DNA of 64,000 nucleotides from the NCBI GenBank assembly GCA_016716385.1, contig JADJWL010000027.1, positions 132,850-196,849 on the forward strand. Direction: 5' to 3'. Shown here piece after piece: positions 47,512 to 56,427 of the stretch (the first letter of the stretch is position 1; the number at the start of each line of letters is the position of its first letter). Below the pieces are notes generated by a model. The model ran no database searches, had not been told where the DNA came from, and saw nothing but the letters and a program-made list of their open reading frames with translations. The stretch is from Bryobacterales bacterium. Lineage in GTDB: Bacteria > Acidobacteriota > Terriglobia > Bryobacterales > Bryobacteraceae. Both the position numbers and the translations under genes were made by a program.

Positions 47512-48222
47512 ATGATCGTTGTGGCTGCGATCGCGGCCGCGGTGGCGGCGCTGACGCATCTGGCACCGTTTCCCGGGCTGCTGGAAGTGGGCTACCGCAA
47601 AGACTCCTTGTGGAAAGCCGATGGCAATGCCCGCGTCGTCTACCTCACCTTCGATGACGGCCCGAATCCTACCGCAACCCCCGCCCTGCTCGACACTCTG
47701 AAGGCTAAAGGGGTCCAGGCAACCTTCTTCGTTATTCCCGCCCACGTCACGCCGGAGACCGCGCCGTTATTGATCCGGATGCGCGACGAGGGACACGCCG
47801 TCGCCCAGCACACCGGAGCGCGCTGGCTCTTCCTGCTGCCACCGGGGGCGATGGCCCGCCGCCTCGACCGCGACGCGGACCACGTCGAGAAACTGACCGG
47901 TTTCCGGCCCAGCCGCATCTTCCGTCCGCACGCCGGCTGGCGGAGCGTCGCGATGCTTGAGGGACTGAAACGCCGCGGATACCGCATGGCGGGCTGGTCC
48001 TGGATGAGTTGGGACTGGTACTGGTTCAAAGCCCGCACGGGCGAGCGCGTGGCGCGGCAGGTCGCCGGGCACGCTTCGCCGGGCCAGATCGTCGTGATCC
48101 ACGACGGCCATCATGCCAACCCCAGGGCGGACCGCCAGTATGCCGTGGACGCCGCCGCGTTGCTCATCGATACGCTGCGGGCGAAGGGCTATGGCTTCGC
48201 CACGTTGCCCGACGCGCCGTAG
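47512..48222 (+). CDS. polysaccharide deacetylase (NodB/CE4) with N-terminal membrane anchor
   Basis: About 236 residues. A hydrophobic N-terminus (MIVVAAIAAAVAALTHLAPF) anchors a CE4 domain. Motif 1 is YLTFDDGPNPTATPALLD (catalytic Asp and metal Asp), motif 3 RPHAGWR, motif 5 IVVIHDGHH. The usual motif 2 HSxxH appears degenerate (AVAQHTGARWLF), so metal binding could be altered. It would deacetylate chitin-like or peptidoglycan sugars outside the cytoplasm. ATG 47512 is preferred because TACCAT ends seven bases before it; ATG 47503 is also in frame. The 149 bases before it, back to the MFS gene, show no gene. Confidence 0.84.
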   Translation: MIVVAAIAAAVAALTHLAPFPGLLEVGYRKDSLWKADGNARVVYLTFDDGPNPTATPALLDTLKAKGVQATFFVIPAHVTPETAPLLIRMRDEGHAVAQHTGARWLFLLPPGAMARRLDRDADHVEKLTGFRPSRIFRPHAGWRSVAMLEGLKRRGYRMAGWSWMSWDWYWFKARTGERVARQVAGHASPGQIVVIHDGHHANPRADRQYAVDAAALLIDTLRAKGYGFATLPDAP

Positions 48223-49595
48223 TCGCGCGCGCATTGTTCGCTCCAGCGCAGCAACTGGCGGCGCATGACGTCCGCCACGGCGGGGCGGCTCCCGGCCAGG
48301 TTGATCCGCTCGCGCGGGTCCGCGAGCACGTCGTACAGCATCTCGCCTTCGGCGGTTCCATCGGTCAACAGTTTATAGCGATTCTCAATCAGGGCCAGCC
48401 GGGGAGAACCCCGCGTCTGGCGGCGGTCGCCCTGCGTCTCGAAGGCAAGCGACGAGGGGCGCTGGCGCATCTTCCCGTCGAGAAGGGGCAGGAGGCTGAT
48501 GCCGTCGAGAGGTCCCGCCGGCTGCGCGCGGCGCCCCATGGCTTCCACGAGAGTCGGGAACACATCCGATGTCGAACAGACCATGTTCGTCACCGCCGGA
48601 CGCGTCACGCGCGACGGCCATTCGAGAATCGCCGGGACCCGGATCCCGCCTTCGAACAGGCTTCGCTTGCGGCCCCGGAACGGTCCCGCCGAACCCGGGG
48701 ACCGCGGTCCGATCGCATCGCCCTCGGGCCCGTTATCGCTCGAAAACCAGACCAGCGTGTTGCCCGCAACGCCCAGTTCCCGCAGCGTGCGCCGCAGCCG
48801 TCCGATCTGCTCGTCCATCGCGGTAATCGCGCCGTAGTAATGCTGCGCTTTCTCCGGCTCGGCGGCGTACATCCGCCGGTGTTCGGGCCCGGCCAGGACG
48901 GGCTCGTGCGGGCTATGGAACCAGATGACCGCGAGGAACGGCCGTTTCGCCGCGGCGGCCGCCTCGATAAACGGGATCGCGCGATCCATCAGGACGCGCG
49001 AGTCGTCGCCCGCAAGGTCCGCCGTGGCGCGCCGTCCGTCCTCGTAATAGGGGCCGTCTCCCTCGACCGTATCCGGGTTGTACGTCGGGACTTTCTTCTC
49101 GGTGGAGAACCAGCGGTCGAAGCCATGGCGGCCAGGGGTGGGGATCAGTTCGCCGTTCCTCTTGTCGACCCCGAGGTGCCACTTCCCGAAATGTCCGGTG
49201 GTATAGCCAGCGGCCTGTGCGACCTCGGCAATGGTCACTTCCGACTCCCGGAGCGACTCGTCACGCGAGACGCCGTGCCCCAGCGCCCAGGTGATCCCGT
49301 AGCGGAACGGGTGGCGTCCGGTGAGGCAACTGCCGCGGGTGGGCGAGCAGACCGGAGCGGCGGCATAGAAGCGGTCGAACCGCAGCCCGGCGGCCGCCAT
49401 CGCGTCGAGGTGCGGGGTCTTCAGAACGGGATGCCCGTTGTAGCCAGTGTCGCCCCACCCTTGATCGTCAGAGAGCAGCAGGACAATGTTGGGCGGCGCC
49501 GCTGCCTGCGCCAGCGCCGGAGCCAGGGCGAAGAATGCGCGGCGCGTCAGGACGCTACCGGTTCGGCAACCGGCGCTTCCACCTTGTACTTGCAT
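48189..49595 (-). CDS. secreted type I sulfatase (formylglycine-dependent)
   Basis: Up to 468 residues. The sulfatase signature CSPTRGSCLTGRHPFRYG has the Cys that is converted to formylglycine (CxPxR). NIVLLLSDDQGWGDTGYNG supplies the metal-binding Asp pair, and GHFGKWHLG and FSSDNGPEG supply other active-site residues. It hydrolyses sulfate esters, probably of polysaccharides, in the periplasm after export (signal-like TRRAFFALAPALAQA). Start is uncertain: ATG 49595 lies inside topA, whereas a CTG at 49550 overlaps the topA stop (CTGA) and would begin right at the signal peptide. It overlaps the convergent deacetylase end by 34 bases. Confidence 0.9.
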   Translation of the reverse strand: MQVQGGSAGCRTGSVLTRRAFFALAPALAQAAAPPNIVLLLSDDQGWGDTGYNGHPVLKTPHLDAMAAAGLRFDRFYAAAPVCSPTRGSCLTGRHPFRYGITWALGHGVSRDESLRESEVTIAEVAQAAGYTTGHFGKWHLGVDKRNGELIPTPGRHGFDRWFSTEKKVPTYNPDTVEGDGPYYEDGRRATADLAGDDSRVLMDRAIPFIEAAAAAKRPFLAVIWFHSPHEPVLAGPEHRRMYAAEPEKAQHYYGAITAMDEQIGRLRRTLRELGVAGNTLVWFSSDNGPEGDAIGPRSPGSAGPFRGRKRSLFEGGIRVPAILEWPSRVTRPAVTNMVCSTSDVFPTLVEAMGRRAQPAGPLDGISLLPLLDGKMRQRPSSLAFETQGDRRQTRGSPRLALIENRYKLLTDGTAEGEMLYDVLADPRERINLAGSRPAVADVMRRQLLRWSEQCARDYGASGNVAKP

Positions 49596-51979
49596 TCAGT
49601 GTTCGGACACTGCCAGAACGTTCCGGCCTTCAGCCACTTCTCCACCAGGTACGCTCCGCCGCACTGCGGGCACGGCTCGCCCACCGGCTTACCCCAGGAG
49701 ACGAACTCACATTCCGGATAGCGGTTGCAGCCGTAGAACGTCTTGCCGCGCTTGGACCGCCGCTCAATGATCTCGCCCTTCCCGCAGGACGGGCAGCTCA
49801 TCCCGATCGTCTTCTGTTTCACGTACTTACAGGCAGGGTAGTTGCTGCACGCAACGAATTCCCCGAACCGGCCATGCTTTTGCACCAGGTTGCTCGCGCA
49901 CTGCGGGCACTTCTCTTCGAGCGCGACGTCGGCCTTCTTCTGCGGGCCTCCGATGGGCTTGGTCGTTTTGCAGTCCGGATAACCCGTACAGGCGAAGAAC
50001 TGGCCGAAACGGCCTTTTTTGAGCACCATCGGACGGCCGCAGTTTTCGCAGTACTCCTCGGCGCCCTGCTCGGCGAACCCGGAGCCGTTGGCCCCGGTTT
50101 CCACCGCGATCTCCCGCGTGTAACTGCACTCCGGGTACCCGGTGCAGGCGATGAAGCTGCCGTGTTTGCCCCACTTGATCACCAGCGGACGGCTGCACTT
50201 TTCGCAGTTCAGGCCGGTCGGCTTCTCCATCCGCTTGATGTCGGTCATGTGCTCGGCGGCGTGCCGCAAGTCCTTATCGAACTTGTCGTAAAAGTCCGCC
50301 ATGGCCATGCGCCAGTCGAGCTTGCCGTCCTCGATCTCGTCGAGTTCTTCCTCCATCCGCGCCGTGTAATTGACGTCGAAGATGTCGTCGAAGCTTTCGA
50401 GCAGCAGGTCCGTCACGACCATGCCCAGCTCGCTGGGAATGAAGCGGCCACCTTCCTTGGTGACGTACTCGCGATCCTGGATCGTGGACAGGATCGAGGC
50501 GTACGTCGAGGGCCGGCCCACGCCGTCGGCCTCGAGTTCCTTGACCAGCGACGCTTCGGTAAATCGCGGCGGCGGCTCGGTGAAGTGCTGCTCCGGAACC
50601 AGCGCCTTGAAGCGCAGGACTTCGCCTTCAGAGACCGCCGGCAGGCGGTGCTTCAACTCCTCGTCCTCTTCGTCCTTCTGGTCCTTGCCCTCTTCGTAGA
50701 CCTTGAGGAAGCCGTCGAATTTGGGGACAGACCCGGTTTCGCGGAACAGGTATTCGATGCCGTCGCGGCCGGTCGCCACCGTCTCGATGGTTGTTTGATC
50801 GAACAGCGCCGGATTCATCTGCGACGCCACAAAGCGCCGCCAGATCAGCCGGTAGAGCTTCAACTCGTCTTCCGCCAGATACTTTTCAACGGCTTCGGGG
50901 GTATGCTCCATCGAGGTCGGACGGATGGCTTCATGGGCATCCTGCGCATCCTTCTTCGATTTGTAAAGGTTCGGCGTCTTCGGCAGGTACTGCGGTCCGT
51001 ACTGATCCGTGACGAACTGGCGCACTTCCGTCAGCGCCTCCTCGGAGACACGGGTCGAATCCGTACGCATGTACGTGATGAGGCCGACCGGTCCCTCTTT
51101 GCCCATCTCGACGCCTTCATAGAGGCGCTGCGCCAGCATCATGGTCCGCTTCACGCTGAAGCGGAGCTTGCGGGCAGACTCCTGCTGCAGGGTCGACGTG
51201 ATGAAGGGCGCGACCGGATTGCGCTTCTTCTCTTTCGTGACGACCGATCGGACGACATATTCGGCGCCTTCCAACTGCGCGAGCAGCTCATCGACCGTCT
51301 TCTGGTCGGGAAGCGCCGGTGTCTCCCCGCCCCGCTTGGCCAGCTTGGCGCGGATCAGCGGCGGCTTGGCGGCGTGCAGCTCCGCTTCGATCGACCAGTA
51401 CTCTTCCTTCTGGAAGGCCCGGATCTCCCGTTCCCGCTCCACGATCAGCCGCAGCGCCACGCTCTGGACCCGCCCGGCCGACAGACCCCGCCGGACCTTG
51501 TCCCAAAGGAGGGGGGAGATCTTGTAACCGACCAGCCGGTCGAGCACGCGCCGGGCTTGCTGCGCTTCCACCAGGTTCACGTTCACGGCCCGCGGATCGT
51601 CGAACGCTTTGCGGATCGCGTTAGCGGTGATTTCGTTGAACATCACCCGTAGAATCTGCGGTTTACCGTCTTTTCCGACTCCCTGAAGCTCTTCCTGGAG
51701 GTGATAGCAGATGGCTTCGCCCTCGCGGTCCGGGTCAGCCGCGAGATAGATGGCGTCGACGCCCTTGGCCGCCTGCTTCAGCTCCTGGATGAGCTTCTTC
51801 TTACCCTCGATGATTTCGTAGCGCGGCGCGAATCCTCCGTCCACGTCGACAGCCAAATCCTTCTTTGGCAAGTCTTTGACGTGGCCCAGCGAGGCCTTCA
51901 CGACAAACTGCTTCCCGAGGTACTTGTTGATGGTCTTCGCCTTGGCGGGCGACTCCACGATTACGAGCGACTTCGCCAC
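49547..51979 (-). CDS. topA: DNA topoisomerase I
   Basis: About 810 residues, type IA topoisomerase relaxing negative supercoils. Toprim domain AKSLVIVESPAKAKTINKYL and AADPDREGEAICYHL; active-site Tyr in GLITYMRTDSTRVS. Five C-terminal zinc ribbons are visible (CEKC..CTGYPEC, CENC..CTGYPDC, CPQC..CSNYPAC, CPSC..CNRYPEC, CPQC..CPNTEC), more than the three zinc fingers of E. coli TopA. GTG at 51979 matches the family start; a GTG three codons upstream (51988) is also open. TAGAGT at 51987-51992 (minus) ends seven bases before the preferred start. Confidence 0.96.
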   Translation of the reverse strand: MAKSLVIVESPAKAKTINKYLGKQFVVKASLGHVKDLPKKDLAVDVDGGFAPRYEIIEGKKKLIQELKQAAKGVDAIYLAADPDREGEAICYHLQEELQGVGKDGKPQILRVMFNEITANAIRKAFDDPRAVNVNLVEAQQARRVLDRLVGYKISPLLWDKVRRGLSAGRVQSVALRLIVEREREIRAFQKEEYWSIEAELHAAKPPLIRAKLAKRGGETPALPDQKTVDELLAQLEGAEYVVRSVVTKEKKRNPVAPFITSTLQQESARKLRFSVKRTMMLAQRLYEGVEMGKEGPVGLITYMRTDSTRVSEEALTEVRQFVTDQYGPQYLPKTPNLYKSKKDAQDAHEAIRPTSMEHTPEAVEKYLAEDELKLYRLIWRRFVASQMNPALFDQTTIETVATGRDGIEYLFRETGSVPKFDGFLKVYEEGKDQKDEEDEELKHRLPAVSEGEVLRFKALVPEQHFTEPPPRFTEASLVKELEADGVGRPSTYASILSTIQDREYVTKEGGRFIPSELGMVVTDLLLESFDDIFDVNYTARMEEELDEIEDGKLDWRMAMADFYDKFDKDLRHAAEHMTDIKRMEKPTGLNCEKCSRPLVIKWGKHGSFIACTGYPECSYTREIAVETGANGSGFAEQGAEEYCENCGRPMVLKKGRFGQFFACTGYPDCKTTKPIGGPQKKADVALEEKCPQCASNLVQKHGRFGEFVACSNYPACKYVKQKTIGMSCPSCGKGEIIERRSKRGKTFYGCNRYPECEFVSWGKPVGEPCPQCGGAYLVEKWLKAGTFWQCPNTECKYKVEAPVAEPVAS

Positions 51980-52062
51980 GGTTCTCACTCTAGCAGAAAA
52001 TTCCGAGGACCCCTCAACGGCCCCGAGTCTTGTGATGCTCCTGCCCTATCCTTGGGATTCAT

Positions 52063-53382
52063 CTAGACCGACGCCGGGACCACATACGGCGGCCGGTAAT
52101 CTCGGGACAGCATCCGGTTCGCTCCCTCGTCGTCGACAAAGCGCCGGGTGGCCGGATCGATGGTCAGGCGGCGCTGGAGGCGGTAGCTGATGTTGGCCAG
52201 GTGGCACAGATCGGCCGCGGCGACGCCGATCTCGATGTCCGCTGTCAGGGATTTGTTATCGCGCTTGCGGACCGCGTCGAGGAAGTTGGCCATGTGCGGC
52301 TTGGGATCCCAGACGGACGGCTCTTCGTGTTTCCCCTGGGCCACGACTTCCCGGGAGTCGCCTTTGTAGGCCGTGTAGCCGGTCGGATGCACGATCATGA
52401 AGCCTTCGCTGCCATAGAAGATGTTGCCGGTGACGCTGGCGCCGCCCATCGGGATCCCCGCCTCCGAGCCGGTCGGCAGGTTGCGGACCTCGAATACGAT
52501 CTGCTTTTCGCCGTATTCAAAGGTTGCGGTTTGGGTGTTCGGCGTTTCCTGGTCGTCCTGCCAGATGTACTTGCCGCCGGTGGAGGAGACGGCCGTCGGG
52601 AACGCGTATTCGCCGAGGCCCCAGTTGCAGATGTCCATTTCGTGGACGCCCTGGTTGCCGATATCGCCGTTGCCGGTGTCCCAGAACCAGTGCCAGTTGT
52701 AGGCGAACCGGTTCTGTGAATAGGCCCGCATCGGCGCCGGGCCCAGGAACAGATCCCAGTCGAGGCCGGGAGGTACGGGGACGACCGGCGTCCGGCCGAT
52801 CGACTGCCGGCGGCGGTAGCAGAGACCGCGCGCCATGTACGCCTGCCCGATGACCCCTTCGTGCAGCAGCTTCATCGCCTTCTGCTTGTGCGCGATCGTG
52901 CGGCTTTGCGACCCGACCTGCACCATACGCTTGTACTTGCGCGCCGCGGCGACCATTTGCCGCCCTTCGAACACGTTGTGGCTGGCGGGCTTTTCGATGT
53001 AGACGTCCTTGCCGGCCTGGCATGCCCAGATCGTGGAAAGCGCGTGCCAGTGATTCGGGGTGGCGATCGAGACGGCGTCGATGTCCTTCGAGTCGAACAG
53101 TTCGCGCATGTCGCGGTACCCTTTTGCCTCGCCGCCCGACGCCTTGCGGACCATCGCCTGGGCCCGTTCGAGCGCTTCCTGGTTGACGTCGCACAGGGAG
53201 GCGATGCGGCACTGCTGGATGGCGGAGTACTGCTCGATGTGGTTCCGCCCCCGACCGCCCAGGCCGACGATGGCAAGGTTGACGCGGTCATTGGCGCCGA
53301 GGATCGGGCGGGCCGCGGTGGCGACGGCGGCGGCGACCGCGCCGATGGCGTGGCGGCGGGTCGGATGCTGGTGCGCGTTCAT
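52063..53382 (-). CDS. Gfo/Idh/MocA-family oxidoreductase with twin-arginine-type signal
   Basis: About 439 residues. N-terminal PTRRHAIGAVAAAVATA resembles a twin-arginine signal; then Rossmann LAIVGLGGRGRNHIEQYS and the family motif YIEKPASHNVFEGRQM (catalytic Lys in EKP). The C-terminal domain includes WHWFWDTGNGDIGNQGVHEM and DICNWGLG, typical of the secreted Solibacter/Planctomycete subgroup. It probably oxidises a sugar or sugar derivative with a bound NAD(P); the substrate is unknown. ATG 53382 is preferred over GTG 53391. Confidence 0.88.
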   Translation of the reverse strand: MNAHQHPTRRHAIGAVAAAVATAARPILGANDRVNLAIVGLGGRGRNHIEQYSAIQQCRIASLCDVNQEALERAQAMVRKASGGEAKGYRDMRELFDSKDIDAVSIATPNHWHALSTIWACQAGKDVYIEKPASHNVFEGRQMVAAARKYKRMVQVGSQSRTIAHKQKAMKLLHEGVIGQAYMARGLCYRRRQSIGRTPVVPVPPGLDWDLFLGPAPMRAYSQNRFAYNWHWFWDTGNGDIGNQGVHEMDICNWGLGEYAFPTAVSSTGGKYIWQDDQETPNTQTATFEYGEKQIVFEVRNLPTGSEAGIPMGGASVTGNIFYGSEGFMIVHPTGYTAYKGDSREVVAQGKHEEPSVWDPKPHMANFLDAVRKRDNKSLTADIEIGVAAADLCHLANISYRLQRRLTIDPATRRFVDDEGANRMLSRDYRPPYVVPASV

Positions 53383-53432
53383 AAATGTCACTATGCCATA
53401 CCCCAGGGGCCGGCGGAATGTACAATGTCCGG

Positions 53433-54836
53433 ATGATGCGCCGGGCTGCCGCTTGCTTCCTGTTTCTTGCCGCCGGGGTGGCGGCGGGCCAAACCTACGA
53501 CCTCGTGCTGCGGGGCGGCCGGGTGATGGACCCGGAAAGCGGCCTCGACGCCGTGCGCGATGTGGGGATTTCCGGCGGAGTGATCCGCGCCGTCAGTCCC
53601 GGACGCCTGGAGGGCAAGACAGTCGCCGACGTGTCCGGGCTGGTTGTGGCTCCCGGCTTCATCGACCTGCACCGCCATGGCCAGGACCCGCTGACGTACC
53701 GGCTGCAGGCACTCGACGGGGTCACCAGCGGACTGGAACTGGAGATCGGCACCGATGACGTAGCCGGCTGGTACGCCGCGCGGGAGGGCAAGACTCTCGT
53801 GAACTTCGGCACGTCGGTCGGCCATCCGCCCATCCGGCGCGCGGTGACGGGCGACACCGGCCGGCGCGAAGCGACGCCCGAGGAGATCGCCGAGATCGGA
53901 CGCCGTCTGGACGAGGGCTTGCGCCTCGGCGCCCCGACCGCGGGGTTCGGCCTTGCGTACACGCCCGCCGCCTCGCGGCTGGAGATCATGGAGATGTACC
54001 GGATCGTGGCGCGCCATGGCGCCGTCGGGCACGTCCACATGCGCTCGGCGGCCGGGGGCGGCTCGCCGGTCGAAGCGTTGCAGGAGATGATCGCCGTCGC
54101 GGCGGTCACCGGGGCGTCCGTGCAGGTGGTGCACATCAACTCGACCGCGCTCAAGTACACCCGCGAGATGCTGGAGATGATCGAAGGCGCGCGCGCCCGC
54201 GGCCTCGACATCACGACCGAAGCGTATCCCTACACCGCCGGGTCCACCAGCATCCAGGCGGCTCTGTTCGATACGTGGATCGACAAGCCCGAGAGCGAGT
54301 ACCGGAAGCTGATGTGGACCGCGACGGGCGAGCGTCTGACGCGGGAAACGTTTCTCAAATACCGCAAGACCGGCGGGCGGGTGATCGTCTTCACCAACAC
54401 CGAAGACATGGTGGATGCGGCGATTGAGCACCCGCTCACGATGATCGCCAGCGACGGGGTGGGCTATCAGGACGGCACCGGCCATCCGCGGTCGGCGGGA
54501 TGCTATGCGCGCATCCTCGGGCACTATGTCCGCGGGAAGAAGAGCCTGACGCTGATGGAAGCGCTCCGCAAGATGACGCTGGCCCCGGCGCGCCGCCTGG
54601 AGCACCGTGTCCCGGGGATGCGCGACAAGGGCCGCATCCGTCCCGGCGCCGACGCGGATATCACGATCTTCGACGCCGCGACCGTGATCGACCGGTCCAC
54701 GTATGAGAAGCCGGCCGAACCGTCGGCAGGGATCCGGCACGTGCTGGTGAACGGCACGTTCGTAGTGCGCGACGCCAGGATTGTCGACGGCGCGGCCCCC
54801 GGCCGCCCGATCCGGGCGCCGATTCTGACACGTTAG
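53433..54836 (+). CDS. secreted amidohydrolase, D-aminoacylase/dihydroorotase-like
   Basis: About 467 residues, signal peptide (RAAACFLFLAAGVAAG). Metal-dependent TIM-barrel amidohydrolase: YDLVLRGGRVMDPESGLDAV, the HxH pair in PGFIDLHRHGQDP, ITTEAYPYTAGSTS, and the C-terminal RLEHRVPGMRDKGRIRPGAD then DITIFD closing the beta-sandwich. Family members remove N-acyl groups from D-amino acids or process related amides. ATGs at 53433 and 53436 are adjacent; TACAAT (53421-53426) ends six or nine bases before them. Overlaps the convergent beta-lactamase gene by four bases. Confidence 0.86.
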   Translation: MMRRAAACFLFLAAGVAAGQTYDLVLRGGRVMDPESGLDAVRDVGISGGVIRAVSPGRLEGKTVADVSGLVVAPGFIDLHRHGQDPLTYRLQALDGVTSGLELEIGTDDVAGWYAAREGKTLVNFGTSVGHPPIRRAVTGDTGRREATPEEIAEIGRRLDEGLRLGAPTAGFGLAYTPAASRLEIMEMYRIVARHGAVGHVHMRSAAGGGSPVEALQEMIAVAAVTGASVQVVHINSTALKYTREMLEMIEGARARGLDITTEAYPYTAGSTSIQAALFDTWIDKPESEYRKLMWTATGERLTRETFLKYRKTGGRVIVFTNTEDMVDAAIEHPLTMIASDGVGYQDGTGHPRSAGCYARILGHYVRGKKSLTLMEALRKMTLAPARRLEHRVPGMRDKGRIRPGADADITIFDAATVIDRSTYEKPAEPSAGIRHVLVNGTFVVRDARIVDGAAPGRPIRAPILTR

Positions 54837-55627
54837 AGGACGCCCAGCGCTTCGAGCGCCCGCCGCGTCACCGAGATTCTGGCGGGAAGGAACGCATCGT
54901 CAAGGGCGCCTCCGGTCTCGAGGCGGGTGGCGAAGATGGTCACGCCGGAAGGACGTTCCACCCAGCCGACCCACCAGCCGGCCTGATCCTGACCCGGCGG
55001 CACGGCCCAACCGGTCTTCGCCCGGATGACGGGACCGGAGGTGCGTTCGCCAGCCATGATGTCCTTGACCGCAGCCATGGCAGCCGCCGAGAACGGCAGA
55101 TCCCCACGGTACAGCCGCGCCAGAAACTCGACTTGCTCGCGGGCGGAAATGCGCAGACCGCCGGCCAGCCAGAACTGGTCGATGCCGCCGGAGATGTCGC
55201 GGTTGCCGTATCCCACGGCGTCGACAAAGCGCTGCATCCGATCGGCGCCGATGCGCCGGGCCAGCGCCTGGTAGTGCGGGACCGCCGAAACCTGGAATGC
55301 GGTCCGCAGGTCGAGGTTCCGGTTCCACTCGCTGCGCTTGCGTGCGACGCCATCCCACGGGAGGACGCTCTCCGCGCCGGTTACGATGCCGGTTTCGAGC
55401 GCGATCAGGGAGTTCAGGATCTTGAAGGTGGAGGCGGGCAACACGCGTTTGTCAGCGTGCTCCGCGTGCCCCGCCTGCCAGGTGTTCCGCTGGGGATCAT
55501 AGAGCACGATGGTCCCGGCGAAACCGGCGTCGTCGAGCGCCTGCCGGGCCGCCGGCAACTCGGCGATGGGGGGCTGGGCATTGGCGCTGAGGCCCAGCGC
55601 GCCGGCGAGGAACAGAATCCTGATCAT
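54833..55627 (-). CDS. class D (OXA-type) beta-lactamase
   Basis: 264 residues with a signal peptide (ILFLAGALGLSANAQ). All class D motifs are present: Ser66-x-x-Lys69 (PASTFK), Ser113-Ala-Val (SAV), Tyr139-Gly-Asn (YGN), Trp152 (DQFWLAGGL, stabilising the carboxylated lysine) and Lys203-Thr-Gly (KTG). It should open beta-lactam rings through a carboxylated Lys. Probably an intrinsic chromosomal enzyme of a soil bacterium: no mobile element flanks it. TATCAT at 55636-55641 (minus) ends eight bases before the ATG. Spectrum cannot be predicted. Confidence 0.93.
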   Translation of the reverse strand: MIRILFLAGALGLSANAQPPIAELPAARQALDDAGFAGTIVLYDPQRNTWQAGHAEHADKRVLPASTFKILNSLIALETGIVTGAESVLPWDGVARKRSEWNRNLDLRTAFQVSAVPHYQALARRIGADRMQRFVDAVGYGNRDISGGIDQFWLAGGLRISAREQVEFLARLYRGDLPFSAAAMAAVKDIMAGERTSGPVIRAKTGWAVPPGQDQAGWWVGWVERPSGVTIFATRLETGGALDDAFLPARISVTRRALEALGVL

Positions 55628-55748
55628 GCGTTTTCATGATATCGAGACCGGGGCGGGAGCAGGCATGGTTACTGTTGCGATCCACCGGCTTTGAGTGGAC
55701 AGGGTTCCGTTGCCCGCCGCCGAAGGGAACCGATTGATGGGTCTCCGT

Positions 55749-56132
55749 TCATCTCAACGTTTGAGCGCCAACGACTTTGCCGAGAGCACGGTCGAAGGTG
55801 CCGAGGGGCGTGTGTCCGGCTTTGCGGGCGACCTCCAACATGAGGCAGTCAGAGAAGCCGGTTTTCGGTTGCCGCCGGAACTGCCGCACCGCGGCCTCGA
55901 CCACTTCGGCGTCTTGAACACTCAGATGTTCGTGGTTCAAGAGCATTTCGATGGCGGTCGCGATGGCGGCGGAGTCGCGCTCGTAGACCGACTCCAGCAC
56001 CCACGCGGCCTCGGCAACCGCCAGGTACGGCACCCAGGCGCCGCCCGCCACATAGGCTTCGGCGACGGCCACCTGCTTGGGATCATCCCGGGCGATGAGC
56101 CGGACCAGCACGTTGGTGTCAACGGCGCGCAT
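55749..56132 (-). CDS. VapC-type PIN-domain toxin
   Basis: 127 residues. PIN fold acidic residues: Asp in RAVDTNVLVRLIARDD, Glu in AVAEAAWVLES, Asp in TGFSDCLMLEVARKAG and Asp in LGTFDRALGKV. Mg-dependent ribonuclease toxin paired with the upstream AbrB-type antitoxin, whose 3' end it overlaps by ~14 bases. ATG at 56132 is used; a GTG precedes it. Confidence 0.88.
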   Translation of the reverse strand: MRAVDTNVLVRLIARDDPKQVAVAEAYVAGGAWVPYLAVAEAAWVLESVYERDSAAIATAIEMLLNHEHLSVQDAEVVEAAVRQFRRQPKTGFSDCLMLEVARKAGHTPLGTFDRALGKVVGAQTLR

Positions 56133-56382
56133 CACGCCGTTTCACCGTCGCCCGGATGCCGGCCTTCATCTCCTCAAAGCTGCGCCGTGCCGGGGGGATC
56201 GGGAACAGCGCCCGGTAGATGTCCTCGGACGAATAGCGACCGGCCCTGCGAACGACGACCCGGCCTCCATCGTCGTCCCATTCGAGGACCGACCCGGGCC
56301 CCACGCCGAGGCGCTGTCGGACCTTCGCCGGAACGGAGACCTGTCCTTGAACGGTCATCTTCGAATGCGCAAGTGCCACCAT
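56119..56382 (-). CDS. VapB-type AbrB/SpoVT-domain antitoxin
   Basis: 87 residues. N-terminal swapped-hairpin DNA-binding domain (SKMTVQGQVSVPAKVRQRLG, VGPGSVLEWDDDG), then a C-terminal toxin-binding tail (SFEEMKAGIRATVKRRDARR). It would autoregulate the pair and neutralise VapC. The start ATG lies in an A/T-richer stretch (56380-56400) that may hold the promoter and operator, including a TTACCACGGTAA palindrome at 56390-56401 just upstream. Confidence 0.86.
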   Translation of the reverse strand: MVALAHSKMTVQGQVSVPAKVRQRLGVGPGSVLEWDDDGGRVVVRRAGRYSSEDIYRALFPIPPARRSFEEMKAGIRATVKRRDARR

Positions 56383-56427
56383 TTCAGATTACCACGGTAA
56401 TGAAGGCGGGTCAGACGAGCAGGCACT

